From Bacteriovoracaceae bacterium UBA4573 (GTDB lineage: Bacteria > Bdellovibrionota > UBA1018 > UBA923): a stretch of 12,812 bases of DNA. The position numbers and the translations under genes are program-made. The stretch covers positions 1 through 12,812 of the forward strand of contig DGKJ01000021.1 of NCBI GenBank assembly GCA_002387735.1, given 5' to 3'. Positions 6,160 to 12,812 of the stretch are shown one piece after another (within the stretch, counting starts at the first letter, position 1; each line of letters begins with the position of its first letter). The notes beneath the pieces are model-generated. The model saw only the letters and a list, made by a program, of their open reading frames with translations, was not told the DNA's origin and ran no database searches.

Positions 6160-7257
6160 ATGGCGTCGCTCGAAGACTTTAATTTTCATTTACCCGAAGA
6201 ACGAATCGCTCGCGAACCGGCCCGCCCTCGCGATCATTCGAAACTGCTATTGTGTAGTGCTCGCGGGCGTTTGGGCGAATTTTCCGGTCCTATTGCGTAT
6301 AGTGAACGGCGATTCCATGAAGTTCTAAATGAACTCAATTCCAACGATGTGTTGGTCTTAAACAACGCCAAAGTATTACCCGTGCGATTGCTTGGCCATC
6401 GCCTGAACGACGACGGCACGATGGGCGGCCAAGTTGAAGCGGTATTGAGTACCCCGATTTCTGATTTAGAATGGAACGCAATTTTGCACCTTTCGGCTCG
6501 GGTGCGCCCTGGCTTAAAGTTACGGTTCGAGCCCGGACTAATAGCAGAAGTTTTGAGTACCCACGAGGAGCGACTACAGAACGCCGGAGAAGTGCGATTG
6601 CGATTGAGCGGTCCTGGACTCGCAGAACAGAGTCTCGAAGCATGGCTCGTTCGCCACGGTCACGTTCCTCTTCCTACCTACATGGAACGTAGCGATTCTC
6701 AGCAAGACCGAACGGATTATCAAACTGTTTATGCCGAACGCATCGGCTCAGCCGCTGCCCCAACGGCGGGCATGCACTTTACGCAGCCTTTGTTAGACGC
6801 GCTTGCTGAAAAAGGCGTGCATATAGAACGTCTCACGCTGCATGTGGGCATTGGTACGTTTCGCCCCATAAAAGCTACCAGAATAGAAGACCATCAAATG
6901 CACGAGGAGACCTACGAAATAACTGACGCGCTCGCGAGTCGTCTTCAGGCCCATAAATCCGCTGGGCGTCGAATCGTGGCAGTAGGGACGACCGTGGTGC
7001 GAGCGCTTGAAAGTTGGAACGGGGAATACTCGGGTGTATTTAAAACTCGAATTTTTATTTCGCCGGGATATCACTTTCGTTGGGTAGATGATTTGATCAC
7101 AAATTTTCACCTACCAAAGTCCACCCTTCTTGTGTTGATCGGAGCAGCCATGGGGGTCGAAAATATGAAAAAAGCCTACCAATATGCCATTGATCGCGAT
7201 TATCGGTTTTACAGCTATGGCGATGCCATGTTTTTAAGAGGAAATCATGAGTCTTGA
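6160..7257 (+). CDS. queA: tRNA preQ1(34) S-adenosylmethionine ribosyltransferase-isomerase QueA
   Basis: QueA transfers and isomerises the ribosyl group of S-adenosylmethionine onto preQ1 at position 34 of GUN-anticodon tRNAs, forming epoxyqueuosine in the queuosine pathway. The 365-residue length is slightly above the usual 340-356. Family signatures run the full length: the N-terminal FHLPEERIAREPARPRD (9-25), DVLVLNNAKVLPVRLLG (63-79), DRTDYQTVYA (183-192), the strongly conserved AAPTAGMHFT (199-208), LHVGIGTFRPI (227-237), VGTTVVRALES (275-285) and DLITNFHLPKSTLL (311-324). ATG 6160 is preceded by AAGG 5 nt upstream. The 3' end overlaps the next gene by 11 bp. No other queuosine genes are visible, so its neighbours say little about regulation. 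Confidence 0.97.
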   Translation: MASLEDFNFHLPEERIAREPARPRDHSKLLLCSARGRLGEFSGPIAYSERRFHEVLNELNSNDVLVLNNAKVLPVRLLGHRLNDDGTMGGQVEAVLSTPISDLEWNAILHLSARVRPGLKLRFEPGLIAEVLSTHEERLQNAGEVRLRLSGPGLAEQSLEAWLVRHGHVPLPTYMERSDSQQDRTDYQTVYAERIGSAAAPTAGMHFTQPLLDALAEKGVHIERLTLHVGIGTFRPIKATRIEDHQMHEETYEITDALASRLQAHKSAGRRIVAVGTTVVRALESWNGEYSGVFKTRIFISPGYHFRWVDDLITNFHLPKSTLLVLIGAAMGVENMKKAYQYAIDRDYRFYSYGDAMFLRGNHES

Positions 7258-7894
7258 AATTAAAACCTTGGTGGTCGGTCCGTTTCAGTGCAATTGCAGT
7301 GTTATTGTTTGCAAGCAAACTAAAGAAGCGATCGTAATTGATGCCGGAGACGAGTTTCCGAAGATCAAAAAAGCTCTCACTGATCTGGGAGCGAACGTAG
7401 TGTTTTCGGTTGCCACTCACGCTCATCTGGACCACATAGGCGCATTTTCAGAACTAAAATCTTTTTCTCCAAAAACTCAGATCGCACTTCATCGAGACGA
7501 CGAGTTTTTATACAAAATTCTCCCCGATCAAGGCCGTATGTTTGGATTTTCCTATGACATGCCACCTTTGATTGATCGCTACCTTCAGGACGAAGAAGAG
7601 ATTCAATTCGGCCAGCAAAAGTTTTCGGTTATACACACCCCGGGGCATTCACCGGGCGGAATTTGCCTTCGTTTCGAGGCGGGCTCGCTTGCGCCTGAGC
7701 CGGTAGTTTTTTCGGGAGACACTCTGTTTCGAAGCTCTATCGGCAGGACCGACCTTTGGGGCGCTGATCATTCCCAATTGATAAAGAGCATTAAACAAAG
7801 GCTTCTAACTTTCGATGATCAAACCCGAATTTGTCCAGGCCATGGTCCGAACTCATCGGTTGGCCTAGAGCGTCGCGAAAACCCTTTTCTGTGA
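7247..7894 (+). CDS. Metallo-beta-lactamase-fold hydrolase, glyoxalase II-like
   Basis: A cytoplasmic 215-residue hydrolase of the metallo-beta-lactamase fold, the size of short glyoxalase II-like proteins such as YcbL. All metal ligands are present: the THAHLDHIG motif (H58, H60, D62, H63), H134 in HTPGHSPGG, D158 in SGDTLF, and H199 in CPGHGP. The GRTDLW segment (167-172) is typical of this subgroup. There is no C-terminal HAGH domain for glutathione thioester binding, so the true substrate cannot be told from sequence; S-lactoylglutathione-like thioesters are a guess. ATG 7247 has AGAGGA 4 nt upstream and overlaps the queA end by 11 bp in another frame, so the two are co-transcribed and probably coupled. 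A functional link to queuosine is not implied. Confidence 0.92.
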   Translation: MSLEIKTLVVGPFQCNCSVIVCKQTKEAIVIDAGDEFPKIKKALTDLGANVVFSVATHAHLDHIGAFSELKSFSPKTQIALHRDDEFLYKILPDQGRMFGFSYDMPPLIDRYLQDEEEIQFGQQKFSVIHTPGHSPGGICLRFEAGSLAPEPVVFSGDTLFRSSIGRTDLWGADHSQLIKSIKQRLLTFDDQTRICPGHGPNSSVGLERRENPFL

Positions 7895-7933
7895 TCGCAA
7901 AAACTTCCTAGTGATGGATCTTTGATTTCGGTC

Positions 7934-7939
7934 TAAAAT
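7934..7939 (+). promoter_or_regulatory. Candidate -10 box (TAAAAT) of the PEGA lipoprotein gene
   Basis: TAAAAT lies 24 bp before the ATG in the 69-bp spacer, and matches the -10 consensus at 5 of 6 positions. No clear -35 is seen at the right distance. The gene may instead be read from the upstream operon. The Shine-Dalgarno GGGGGGT (7954-7960) is strong. Confidence 0.25.
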
Positions 7940-7963
7940 CGACTTACAGCTCTGGGGGGTTCT

Positions 7964-8758
7964 ATGCGAGGCGTTGTTTATTCGGCATTTATTCTTATCG
8001 GTTCCATCTTAACGTTAGGTGTTTTGGTTTCAGGTTGCGGTGGCCACGGTCGGGCGCTGATCGTAAAGTCTGAACCAGGCGATGCCGAAGTTTGCATTAA
8101 AGGAAAAGCGGGCAGCGAATATTTTCATAATCAAAAATCCTGCGTAGGCACGACGCCATTCGAGGCGCATAAAGTAAAAGCGCTAAATCCCGACGGCGAA
8201 CGCCACGATGTCAAATTTTCCAGCGTCGAAGGGGACAGGGAATCTTTTTATGTAGTTGTCAGTCGTCCCGGGTACGTCAGCGAGGTGTTGGAAGTTCCGG
8301 GTAAAGCCGGCGAGTGGGATTTTAATTTATTTCTAAAGTCCGAACAAGCCGCGGCAGCGGCGCAGGTTGCTGCAGTTCACTCGAGAGCACCTGTTATTCC
8401 AATTTCTGTATCTCCAACGGAACCGCACCCGGCAAACGCCCAACCGCAGGTGGGACTTGGAACGGTACGAGTTACGTCAGACCCGGTAGGAGCATTGGTT
8501 TACATCAACGGTGGTTTGCGCGGAAATACGCCTTTTACCCACGAGGGCAGAGGGGGAGAGTCAATTCAAATCAAGCTGGAGCTCGACGGGTATCGCCCAG
8601 TGGAAAAGAATTTTACGTTAGAATCTCAAAAGAATTTTGTAATTAATTTCAGACTTCAGTCTACCGCTGATGGGGCGTCGGCTGCTATTGTCGAGCCGGT
8701 AGTTACCCCGGTTGCGAGTCCCGTAAAAAATCCTGAGCCAAATAAAAATCAGCAGTAG
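7964..8758 (+). CDS. Outer-membrane-type lipoprotein with PEGA-like domains
   Basis: A 264-residue lipoprotein. Residues 1-24 are a type II signal peptide with lipobox VSGC (C25 lipidated). Gly follows the Cys, with no Asp retention signal, so the outer membrane is the likely site. Two PEGA-like regions can be seen. The C-terminal one (about 166-231) is canonical: GTVRVTSDPVGALVYING, GNTPF, then a strand pattern ending VINFRLQ. The N-terminal one (about 31-125) starts similarly (LIVKSEPGDAEVCIKG, later GTTPF) but carries an insertion of about 11 residues holding C44 and C60, which could form a disulfide, and a longer central part. An Ala/Pro-rich linker (127-165) and a Pro-rich tail (237-264) flank the second region. 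PEGA domains are thought to mediate surface or peptidoglycan contacts; no specific role can be assigned. The 3' end overlaps the convergent aminotransferase by 10 bp. Confidence 0.82.
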   Translation: MRGVVYSAFILIGSILTLGVLVSGCGGHGRALIVKSEPGDAEVCIKGKAGSEYFHNQKSCVGTTPFEAHKVKALNPDGERHDVKFSSVEGDRESFYVVVSRPGYVSEVLEVPGKAGEWDFNLFLKSEQAAAAAQVAAVHSRAPVIPISVSPTEPHPANAQPQVGLGTVRVTSDPVGALVYINGGLRGNTPFTHEGRGGESIQIKLELDGYRPVEKNFTLESQKNFVINFRLQSTADGASAAIVEPVVTPVASPVKNPEPNKNQQ

Positions 8759-8774
8759 AAGGAAAGGATTTTTT
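8725..8774. terminator. Symmetric terminator-like inverted repeat across two convergent stop codons
   Basis: AAAAAATCCT (8725-8734) is a perfect reverse complement of AGGATTTTTT (8765-8774). Read in either direction, a short stem is followed by a run of 6-7 T. The two stop codons (TAG 8756-8758 plus, TGA 8751-8749 minus) lie in the 30-nt loop. The stem is AT-rich and the loop long, so termination may be weak, but it is the only candidate for both genes. Confidence 0.4.
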
Positions 8775-9972
8775 TCGCTGCCCGCACGACATCGTGCGCA
8801 TCTGCTTCGGTCATTGCAGTGCCGATTGGCAACGAAATGGTTTCCGCAGAAAATATTTCAGCTTCTTTGAAGGTTTGACCAGGTTTCAAATATTTTTCAT
8901 AAAGCGGCATAGTGGTTAAGGCAGGGTAGTGGACCCCCACTCCAATATTCTCGGCTGAAAATGCAGAGAGTAGTTTATCGCGAAGTGCGGCTTTAACTCG
9001 AATCTGGAATAAATGAAGGGCGTGCCGATCATGGGCGTTTTCACGAAACTCTGCAGACGGAGGCAGCGTGAGAGGTAAGTCTCTCAGCTCATTCATGTAA
9101 ATTTCCCAAATATTCTTACGAAGCGCGTAGTTGGATTCGACTTTTTTCAGTGAGTGAATTCCAAGTGCTGCCGCAAGATCTGGCATGTTGTACTTAAATC
9201 CAACATAATCATAGGACTGATGGTGAAACCCGGGAGTGGTAAATCGTTTGTGCGCGTCTTTAGACATGCCATGAAGTGAAAGTTTGCGCACAAGGCTAGC
9301 TAATTCTTCGTCCCTAGTGAGAAGCATTCCGCCCTCTCCGGTAGACACATTCTTCGTAGCGTAAAAGCTAAAACAAGAGGCCCAGCCATAAGTACCCACG
9401 TGACGGTCGTTCCAGCGCGTTTCAATAGCGTGAGCGGCATCTTCGATCACTCGAATGCCGCGTTGGTCAGCCAAGGCCATGATTTCGTCCATTGGGGCAG
9501 ATCTGCCCGCAAAATGCACCACAACAATAGCTTTGGTTTTGGGCGTTAGTGCTTTTTCAATAGTGGCCGCCGATACACAAAGACGAACAGGATCTACGTC
9601 GGCAAACACCGGGGTGCCCCCAGCATGAATCACGGCGTTTGCGGTGGCGCAAAACGTAAGTGCAGGAACAATTACTTCGTCCCCGGGCTTCAAATTTAGG
9701 CAAACCGCTGCCAAATGAAGGGCGGCGGTACAAGAGTTGAGAGCAATGGCGTGTAAAGGTTTTGTCGGCCAGAGGTACTCGGCGAACTGCTTTTCGAAGG
9801 CGGCAGCCCGTGGACCTGTGCCAACCCAACCCGATTCAAGCACGCTTAGAATCTCAGCTTTTTCTTCGGGGCCAAACTTTGGTTTGCCGAATACCAAAAA
9901 CTCGGAACGAGTTTTGGCGCCACCCTCTAGGGCGGGTTTAGGCTGGGCGGATTTCGAAACGTCGTTGAGCAT
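8749..9972 (-). CDS. DegT/DnrJ/EryC1/StrS-family sugar aminotransferase (PLP)
   Basis: A cytoplasmic PLP-dependent aminotransferase that places an amino group on a nucleotide-linked keto sugar, a step in making amino sugars for LPS or other surface glycans. The 407 residues show the family features in order: ESGWVGTGP (46-54), the cofactor-phosphate loop NSCTAALH (79-86), ALTFCATANAV (104-114), HFAG (153-156), the EDAAH motif with D178 (pyridine N) and the Schiff-base lysine K207 in FYATKNVSTGEGGM. Length fits WecE/ArnB/PseC-type enzymes, but the exact sugar cannot be read. The start ATG (9972-9970) has AAGG 7 nt upstream. It diverges from the glycosyltransferase pair across 27 bp, and those neighbours support a polysaccharide role. 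The 3' end overlaps the convergent lipoprotein gene. Confidence 0.93.
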   Translation of the reverse strand: MLNDVSKSAQPKPALEGGAKTRSEFLVFGKPKFGPEEKAEILSVLESGWVGTGPRAAAFEKQFAEYLWPTKPLHAIALNSCTAALHLAAVCLNLKPGDEVIVPALTFCATANAVIHAGGTPVFADVDPVRLCVSAATIEKALTPKTKAIVVVHFAGRSAPMDEIMALADQRGIRVIEDAAHAIETRWNDRHVGTYGWASCFSFYATKNVSTGEGGMLLTRDEELASLVRKLSLHGMSKDAHKRFTTPGFHHQSYDYVGFKYNMPDLAAALGIHSLKKVESNYALRKNIWEIYMNELRDLPLTLPPSAEFRENAHDRHALHLFQIRVKAALRDKLLSAFSAENIGVGVHYPALTTMPLYEKYLKPGQTFKEAEIFSAETISLPIGTAMTEADAHDVVRAAKKILSFYC

Positions 9973-9993
9973 TGCCGTACCTTAGCATACGAT
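9965..9993 (+). promoter_or_regulatory. Candidate promoter of the GT2 gene predicting a leaderless transcript
   Basis: TTGAGC (9965-9970) and TACGAT (9988-9993) are separated by 17 bp and each match their consensus at four positions. Transcription would start at about 10000, the A of the ATG. The GT2 start lacks a Shine-Dalgarno sequence, which fits a leaderless mRNA. The -35 lies inside the divergent aminotransferase gene. Evidence is weak but consistent. Confidence 0.3.
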
Positions 9994-9999
9994 GTCGAC

Positions 10000-10866
10000 A
10001 TGTCCAATCTGCCCAAATTATCGGCCTGCGTAATTACTAAAAACGAGGAACGGGTGCTGGCGCGCTGTCTTTCGAGTCTTAAATTCGCCGACGAAATAAT
10101 CGTCGTTGACGCACATTCCAGCGACCAGACTGTAGAAATAGCTAAAGCCCACGGGGCAAAAATTATTTCGCGCCCTTGGTCTGGTTTTGCCGCCCAACGC
10201 AACGTCGGGCTGGAACAGTGCAGCGGAGATTGGGTCTTTTTCCTAGACGCTGACGAAGAAGCTTCTTCGTTGCTGGGTGAACGCTTAACCAAAGTCGCTC
10301 GAGATCAACACAACCGGCACCCCAACTGTTATTCCATTCAACGAATAGAGTACTTCTTGGGGCGGCGACTTAAATACGGCCCTGGAAACCCTTCACACCA
10401 ATGGCGTTTTTTTAAGAGAAACGCAGTGCGGTTTGAGGGCGAGGTTCACGAATATCCCAAGTTCGCCGGCCCGGTTGGAATGATTGATGAGCCAATTTTT
10501 CATTGGCCGGATCTTGGAATTGAAAAATTTCTAACAAAAATGAATCACTACACCTCTATCGAGGCGCTTGAGAAGTTTTCCCAGGGGCAGCGCACTTCGC
10601 TTTTTCATGCCATCGGTACTTTTTTTTCCACGTTTTTTAAAAACGGCGTTCGTTATCGCGGGCTGCTTAACGGTAAAGAAGGTTTTATTCTAACGTTGCT
10701 CGAATCGTTTTCGCGGGTGGTTCGCCATTTAAAACTCTGGCTGCTATGGCAAGTTTACGAAGGCCGCCTCAATGTTGACCTCGGAATAAAGTTGCCAACG
10801 CCAGGTTCAACTCGGCCGGTTCCTACGACCGAACTCGAAAAACCAGAATGGACCGGTCGCCCTTGA
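10000..10866 (+). CDS. Family 2 glycosyltransferase, LPS-type (WaaE/LgtF-like)
   Basis: A GT-A-fold, inverting family 2 glycosyltransferase of 288 residues that transfers a sugar from a nucleotide donor in surface glycan assembly at the inner membrane. It begins with the GT2 N-terminus LSACVITKNEERVLARCLSSL (split as 7-19 and 20-27), then EIIVVDAHSSDQT (32-44) and a conserved AAQRNVGL (64-71). The metal-binding DxD reads FLDADEE (D83, D85). The second half has the RFFKR and GEVHEYP segments (136-153) and an amphipathic region (198-250, including NGKEGFILTLLESFSRV) seen in LPS-core glucosyltransferases of the WaaE/LgtF type. Donor and acceptor are not predictable. ATG 10000 has no Shine-Dalgarno sequence. 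It overlaps the next glycosyltransferase by 19 bp, and the two probably act in one pathway with the divergent aminotransferase. Confidence 0.92.
   Translation: MSNLPKLSACVITKNEERVLARCLSSLKFADEIIVVDAHSSDQTVEIAKAHGAKIISRPWSGFAAQRNVGLEQCSGDWVFFLDADEEASSLLGERLTKVARDQHNRHPNCYSIQRIEYFLGRRLKYGPGNPSHQWRFFKRNAVRFEGEVHEYPKFAGPVGMIDEPIFHWPDLGIEKFLTKMNHYTSIEALEKFSQGQRTSLFHAIGTFFSTFFKNGVRYRGLLNGKEGFILTLLESFSRVVRHLKLWLLWQVYEGRLNVDLGIKLPTPGSTRPVPTTELEKPEWTGRP
10017..10022 (-). promoter_or_regulatory. Candidate -10 box (GATAAT) of the aminotransferase gene
   Basis: GATAAT on the minus strand, inside the start of the GT2 gene, would give a leader of about 37 nt before the aminotransferase ATG. No convincing -35 is seen 16-18 bp upstream. 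If real, the two divergent promoters overlap across the start codons. Confidence 0.28.
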
Positions 10867-12005
10867 ATTCCAGACGCATCGTACATTCTTGTACTTCCGA
10901 AAGTTTTTCAGGGCTCGAACGATATGTGCTTGATCTCGCGTTGGAACAATATCGAACCGGTTTGAATGTAGAACTATTTTGTCGTGAAGGAACAGAGCTA
11001 TTTGAAAGTGCCCACGAACGTGGTTTGCCAATTTGGTCGCTTAATTCGAAAACCAAAAAGGGTCCAGCGGCTTGGGCCGAAATTCGAAGGGAGTGGCATC
11101 GCAGATTGTCGGCGGGAGATATGGTTCTACACATGCATGCCGGCGGTGAGCCGTGGTTTCACCTCCCGTGGTTATTAACGCGTCCAAACACCTTAAAAAA
11201 AACCATTTTGCAGTATCACATTTGGATCAATCACTCGAAGAAAGACCCGTTACATTGGGCTGTGTTCCGCGGAATCGATGAAGTCTGGTGTTCTTCGGAA
11301 ACCGCGCGTGTTCATTTGAGTTCGCTGCTTCCTGTGCCCCGCGATCACTTCCGGGTGGTATTTTATGGTCGTGACGTCGCGAGACTTTCAGACCCTTCCC
11401 AAATAACTTGGCGGCGAGAAATTCGTGAACGTTTCTCGATTCCCGAAAACGAAATTCTTGGTGTCTGTGTCTCTCGTATCGAACCCATCAAAGGCATTGC
11501 GGAGCTTTTTGATGCCTTCGTGAACTATGCCAGTCGTCATAAAACCGGTACCTTATTACTCGTAGGTGACACTTCGCCCAACGACGAAAGCGCTGAGCGA
11601 CTAGGTTCCGAACTAAAGTCGCGCCACACGCGACTTCCCGAAAATATTCGAAGTCGACTTCTGATGCCTGGTTACCTGGGTGAAATCGAAAAAGTCTTAG
11701 CGGCGAGTGATTTTTATGTCGTGCCCGCCTATGAGGAATGCAATTCTCTCTCAATGATAGATTCGGCAGTAATGGGGAAAGCCATATTGGGTACCAATTC
11801 CGGAGGTACTCCCAGTGTCGTTCGTCCCGGTGAAACAGGTGAGCTTGTGCCACCTAAAGACGCAGCGGCTATGGAGCGAGGTTTGGAAAAACTATTTCTC
11901 GATTCAGACCTACGCACCCGCTGCGGCCTTGGAGCAAAGGCTCTGGCCCCTACTTTCGATCGCCGCCGTATTTTTCAAGAAATACAGCGGGCCTACGAAC
12001 AATAG
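10848..12005 (+). CDS. Family 4 glycosyltransferase (GT-B)
   Basis: A retaining GT-B-fold glycosyltransferase of 385 residues, cytoplasmic and peripheral to the inner membrane. The N-terminal acceptor domain opens with IVHSCTSESFSGLERYVLDLA (11-31, the usual Gly-rich loop reduced to SGLE). The C-terminal nucleotide-sugar domain starts near 200 with LGVCVSRIEPIKGIAELFDAF (204-224), the K215 position used for phosphate contact, then LLLVGD (236-241), MPGYLGEIEKVLAASDFYVVP (273-293) and the catalytic-motif region PAYEECNSLSMIDSA (293-307). There the usual E-x7-E reads E297-x7-D305, so the second Glu is an Asp. The GGTPSVVRPGETGELVPP segment (319-336) is standard. The ATG lies inside the upstream GT2 gene (19-bp overlap) with no clear Shine-Dalgarno sequence; a TTG at 10863 that overlaps the GT2 stop is an alternative start. 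The sugar specificity is unknown; LPS or exopolysaccharide assembly is likely. Confidence 0.92.
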   Translation: MDRSPLNSRRIVHSCTSESFSGLERYVLDLALEQYRTGLNVELFCREGTELFESAHERGLPIWSLNSKTKKGPAAWAEIRREWHRRLSAGDMVLHMHAGGEPWFHLPWLLTRPNTLKKTILQYHIWINHSKKDPLHWAVFRGIDEVWCSSETARVHLSSLLPVPRDHFRVVFYGRDVARLSDPSQITWRREIRERFSIPENEILGVCVSRIEPIKGIAELFDAFVNYASRHKTGTLLLVGDTSPNDESAERLGSELKSRHTRLPENIRSRLLMPGYLGEIEKVLAASDFYVVPAYEECNSLSMIDSAVMGKAILGTNSGGTPSVVRPGETGELVPPKDAAAMERGLEKLFLDSDLRTRCGLGAKALAPTFDRRRIFQEIQRAYEQ

Positions 12006-12034
12006 GCTCTACTTGAGACCTGTCTGTTTCTCTT
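12004..12034 (+). terminator. Weak terminator candidate after the GT4 gene
   Basis: AGG-CTC (12004-12009) pairs with GAG-A-CCT (12015-12021), a 6-bp stem with one bulged A and a 5-nt loop, followed by a T-rich stretch. It overlaps the 3' end of the convergent gene. The stem is short, so confidence is low. Confidence 0.3.
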
Positions 12035-12812
12035 CGTTTTTATCTTTATGAGATCCCGACTTGATGATGTCGTCGCAGCCAAAACCTGTTTGGATTGTTT
12101 GGATCAGTTTTGATTGTTCTAGAAACCAATCTCGTACGGGTGGTGTCAAATCGTTGACTTTCACTTCGTTCCAATCAGCTCCGACCGATCGAGAAAGGGA
12201 GTCCACCAGTTTTCTCAATATATTTCGGCGACCATCCAAGGACCAAGCTTGGCTATGACCCCGGTCTTCGCTCAAAAGTTTTGCGGCCTTTAAGCGCAGC
12301 GAGAAAGGGTACACGTAGCGATGAACTAAAATTTTCGGGGTGTGGCCGTTGGAGAGTTTATGTTCGCCAATGAGCACGCCTTTGCCGTCAGGAGTGTGTT
12401 TTGCTTCAAGGGTCAGAATTGCTTCTGCCATTTCCGCTAATTTCTTTTCGAATGTAACGGACAAGTCGTCGGTCGAGAGGTAGCCATTTTTCGAAACTGC
12501 TTCGTAGTCGATTTTATAATTTAGAAAAACGTCTACCATCAGGTCAGTGAGAGCTATGTTTAGGTGGTCGATATAACTTCGAGCTCGATCTCGAATGAGT
12601 GTTTCTTCATTTTCGGTGAAGCGGTGTAATTTGCCGTCAGCACCTACGAAGCCATTTTTTCTCAAAATCTCTAGTCGATGATCGAGTTGCTTTAAAAGAG
12701 TCTCGGCATCGAGAATAGTTTTTCCTTCCCTGAGTCGAGCGTTGTGCGGAAAGAAGGCAGCTTCTACGCCACCGGCTTTTTCGATTTGATCAGCTACCCA
12801 TTGCCACTGGGC
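12009..12812 (-). CDS. Unrecognised protein, C-terminal 267 residues (cut by right edge)
   Basis: The frame is open from the right edge to a TAG at 12011-12009. A TTG at 12665 could be read as a start, but the same frame continues upstream to the edge without a stop (visible start AQWQWVADQIEKAGG), so the gene begins outside the window. The visible part is soluble, highly charged and mostly helical, with no signal peptide, membrane segment or metal motif that I recognise. Features include a helical stretch with paired Leu (about residues 29-60, ILDAETLLKQLDHRLEILRKN), a KNGFVGADGKLHRF turn, a second long helical region, and a Lys/Glu-rich, probably disordered last 20 residues. It converges on the GT4 gene with 3 bp between the stops. 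I do not assign a function; it could be a lineage-specific protein. Confidence 0.75.
   Translation of the reverse strand, partial: AQWQWVADQIEKAGGVEAAFFPHNARLREGKTILDAETLLKQLDHRLEILRKNGFVGADGKLHRFTENEETLIRDRARSYIDHLNIALTDLMVDVFLNYKIDYEAVSKNGYLSTDDLSVTFEKKLAEMAEAILTLEAKHTPDGKGVLIGEHKLSNGHTPKILVHRYVYPFSLRLKAAKLLSEDRGHSQAWSLDGRRNILRKLVDSLSRSVGADWNEVKVNDLTPPVRDWFLEQSKLIQTIQTGFGCDDIIKSGSHKDKNEEKQTGLK

Noticed and set aside
12061..12258. Plus-strand 65-codon frame downstream of the GT4 gene
   Set aside because: It is antisense to the longer right-edge gene and has no ribosome binding site or recognisable content.

Overview
The window (12.8 kb, moderate GC by eye) comes from a Gram-negative bacterium. 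It holds ten complete genes and two cut by the window edges. An outer-membrane-type lipoprotein, envelope glycosyltransferases, a SpoIID/LytB protein with a Cys-rich metal site and an NfeD-slipin pair suggest Bdellovibrionota or another former deltaproteobacterial lineage. That placement is inference, because no rRNA or marker gene is present. I see no insertion sequence, CRISPR array, tRNA, rRNA or phage gene. Most of the window is ordinary chromosomal housekeeping DNA.

Left (1-1742, minus strand): an HD-domain protein overlaps by ATGA the start of a secreted protein that runs off the left edge. About 140 bp separates it from a divergent plus-strand group.

Plus-strand group A (1743-4611): a family-4 uracil-DNA glycosylase (4Fe-4S), an NfeD-type membrane serine protease 3 bp downstream, and a slipin (SPFH) partner 34 bp later. 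NfeD and slipin form the known protease/scaffold pair. The glycosylase is probably only co-transcribed with them.

Intergenic 4612-4897: the most unusual non-coding piece. A perfect 13-bp inverted repeat encloses 112 bp that can fold into several more hairpins (4616-4753). A second hairpin and two competing promoter readings, one of them sigma-54-like, lie in front of the next gene.

Plus-strand group B (4898-8758): a secreted SpoIID/LytB peptidoglycan-active protein, QueA (queuosine tRNA modification), a glyoxalase-II-like metallo-beta-lactamase-fold hydrolase overlapping queA by 11 bp, and a PEGA-type lipoprotein. The lipoprotein converges with a minus-strand gene across a symmetric terminator-like inverted repeat.

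Right (8749-12812): a DegT/DnrJ-family sugar aminotransferase (minus) diverges across only 27 bp from a GT2 glycosyltransferase (plus), which overlaps a GT4 glycosyltransferase by 19 bp. Together they look like an LPS or surface-polysaccharide module. A convergent, unrecognised gene (minus) ends 3 bp from the GT4 stop and runs off the right edge.

I found no convincing multi-gene novel system. The best candidates for something undescribed are the structured element at 4616-4753, the unrecognised right-edge protein, and the HD protein with its secreted partner.
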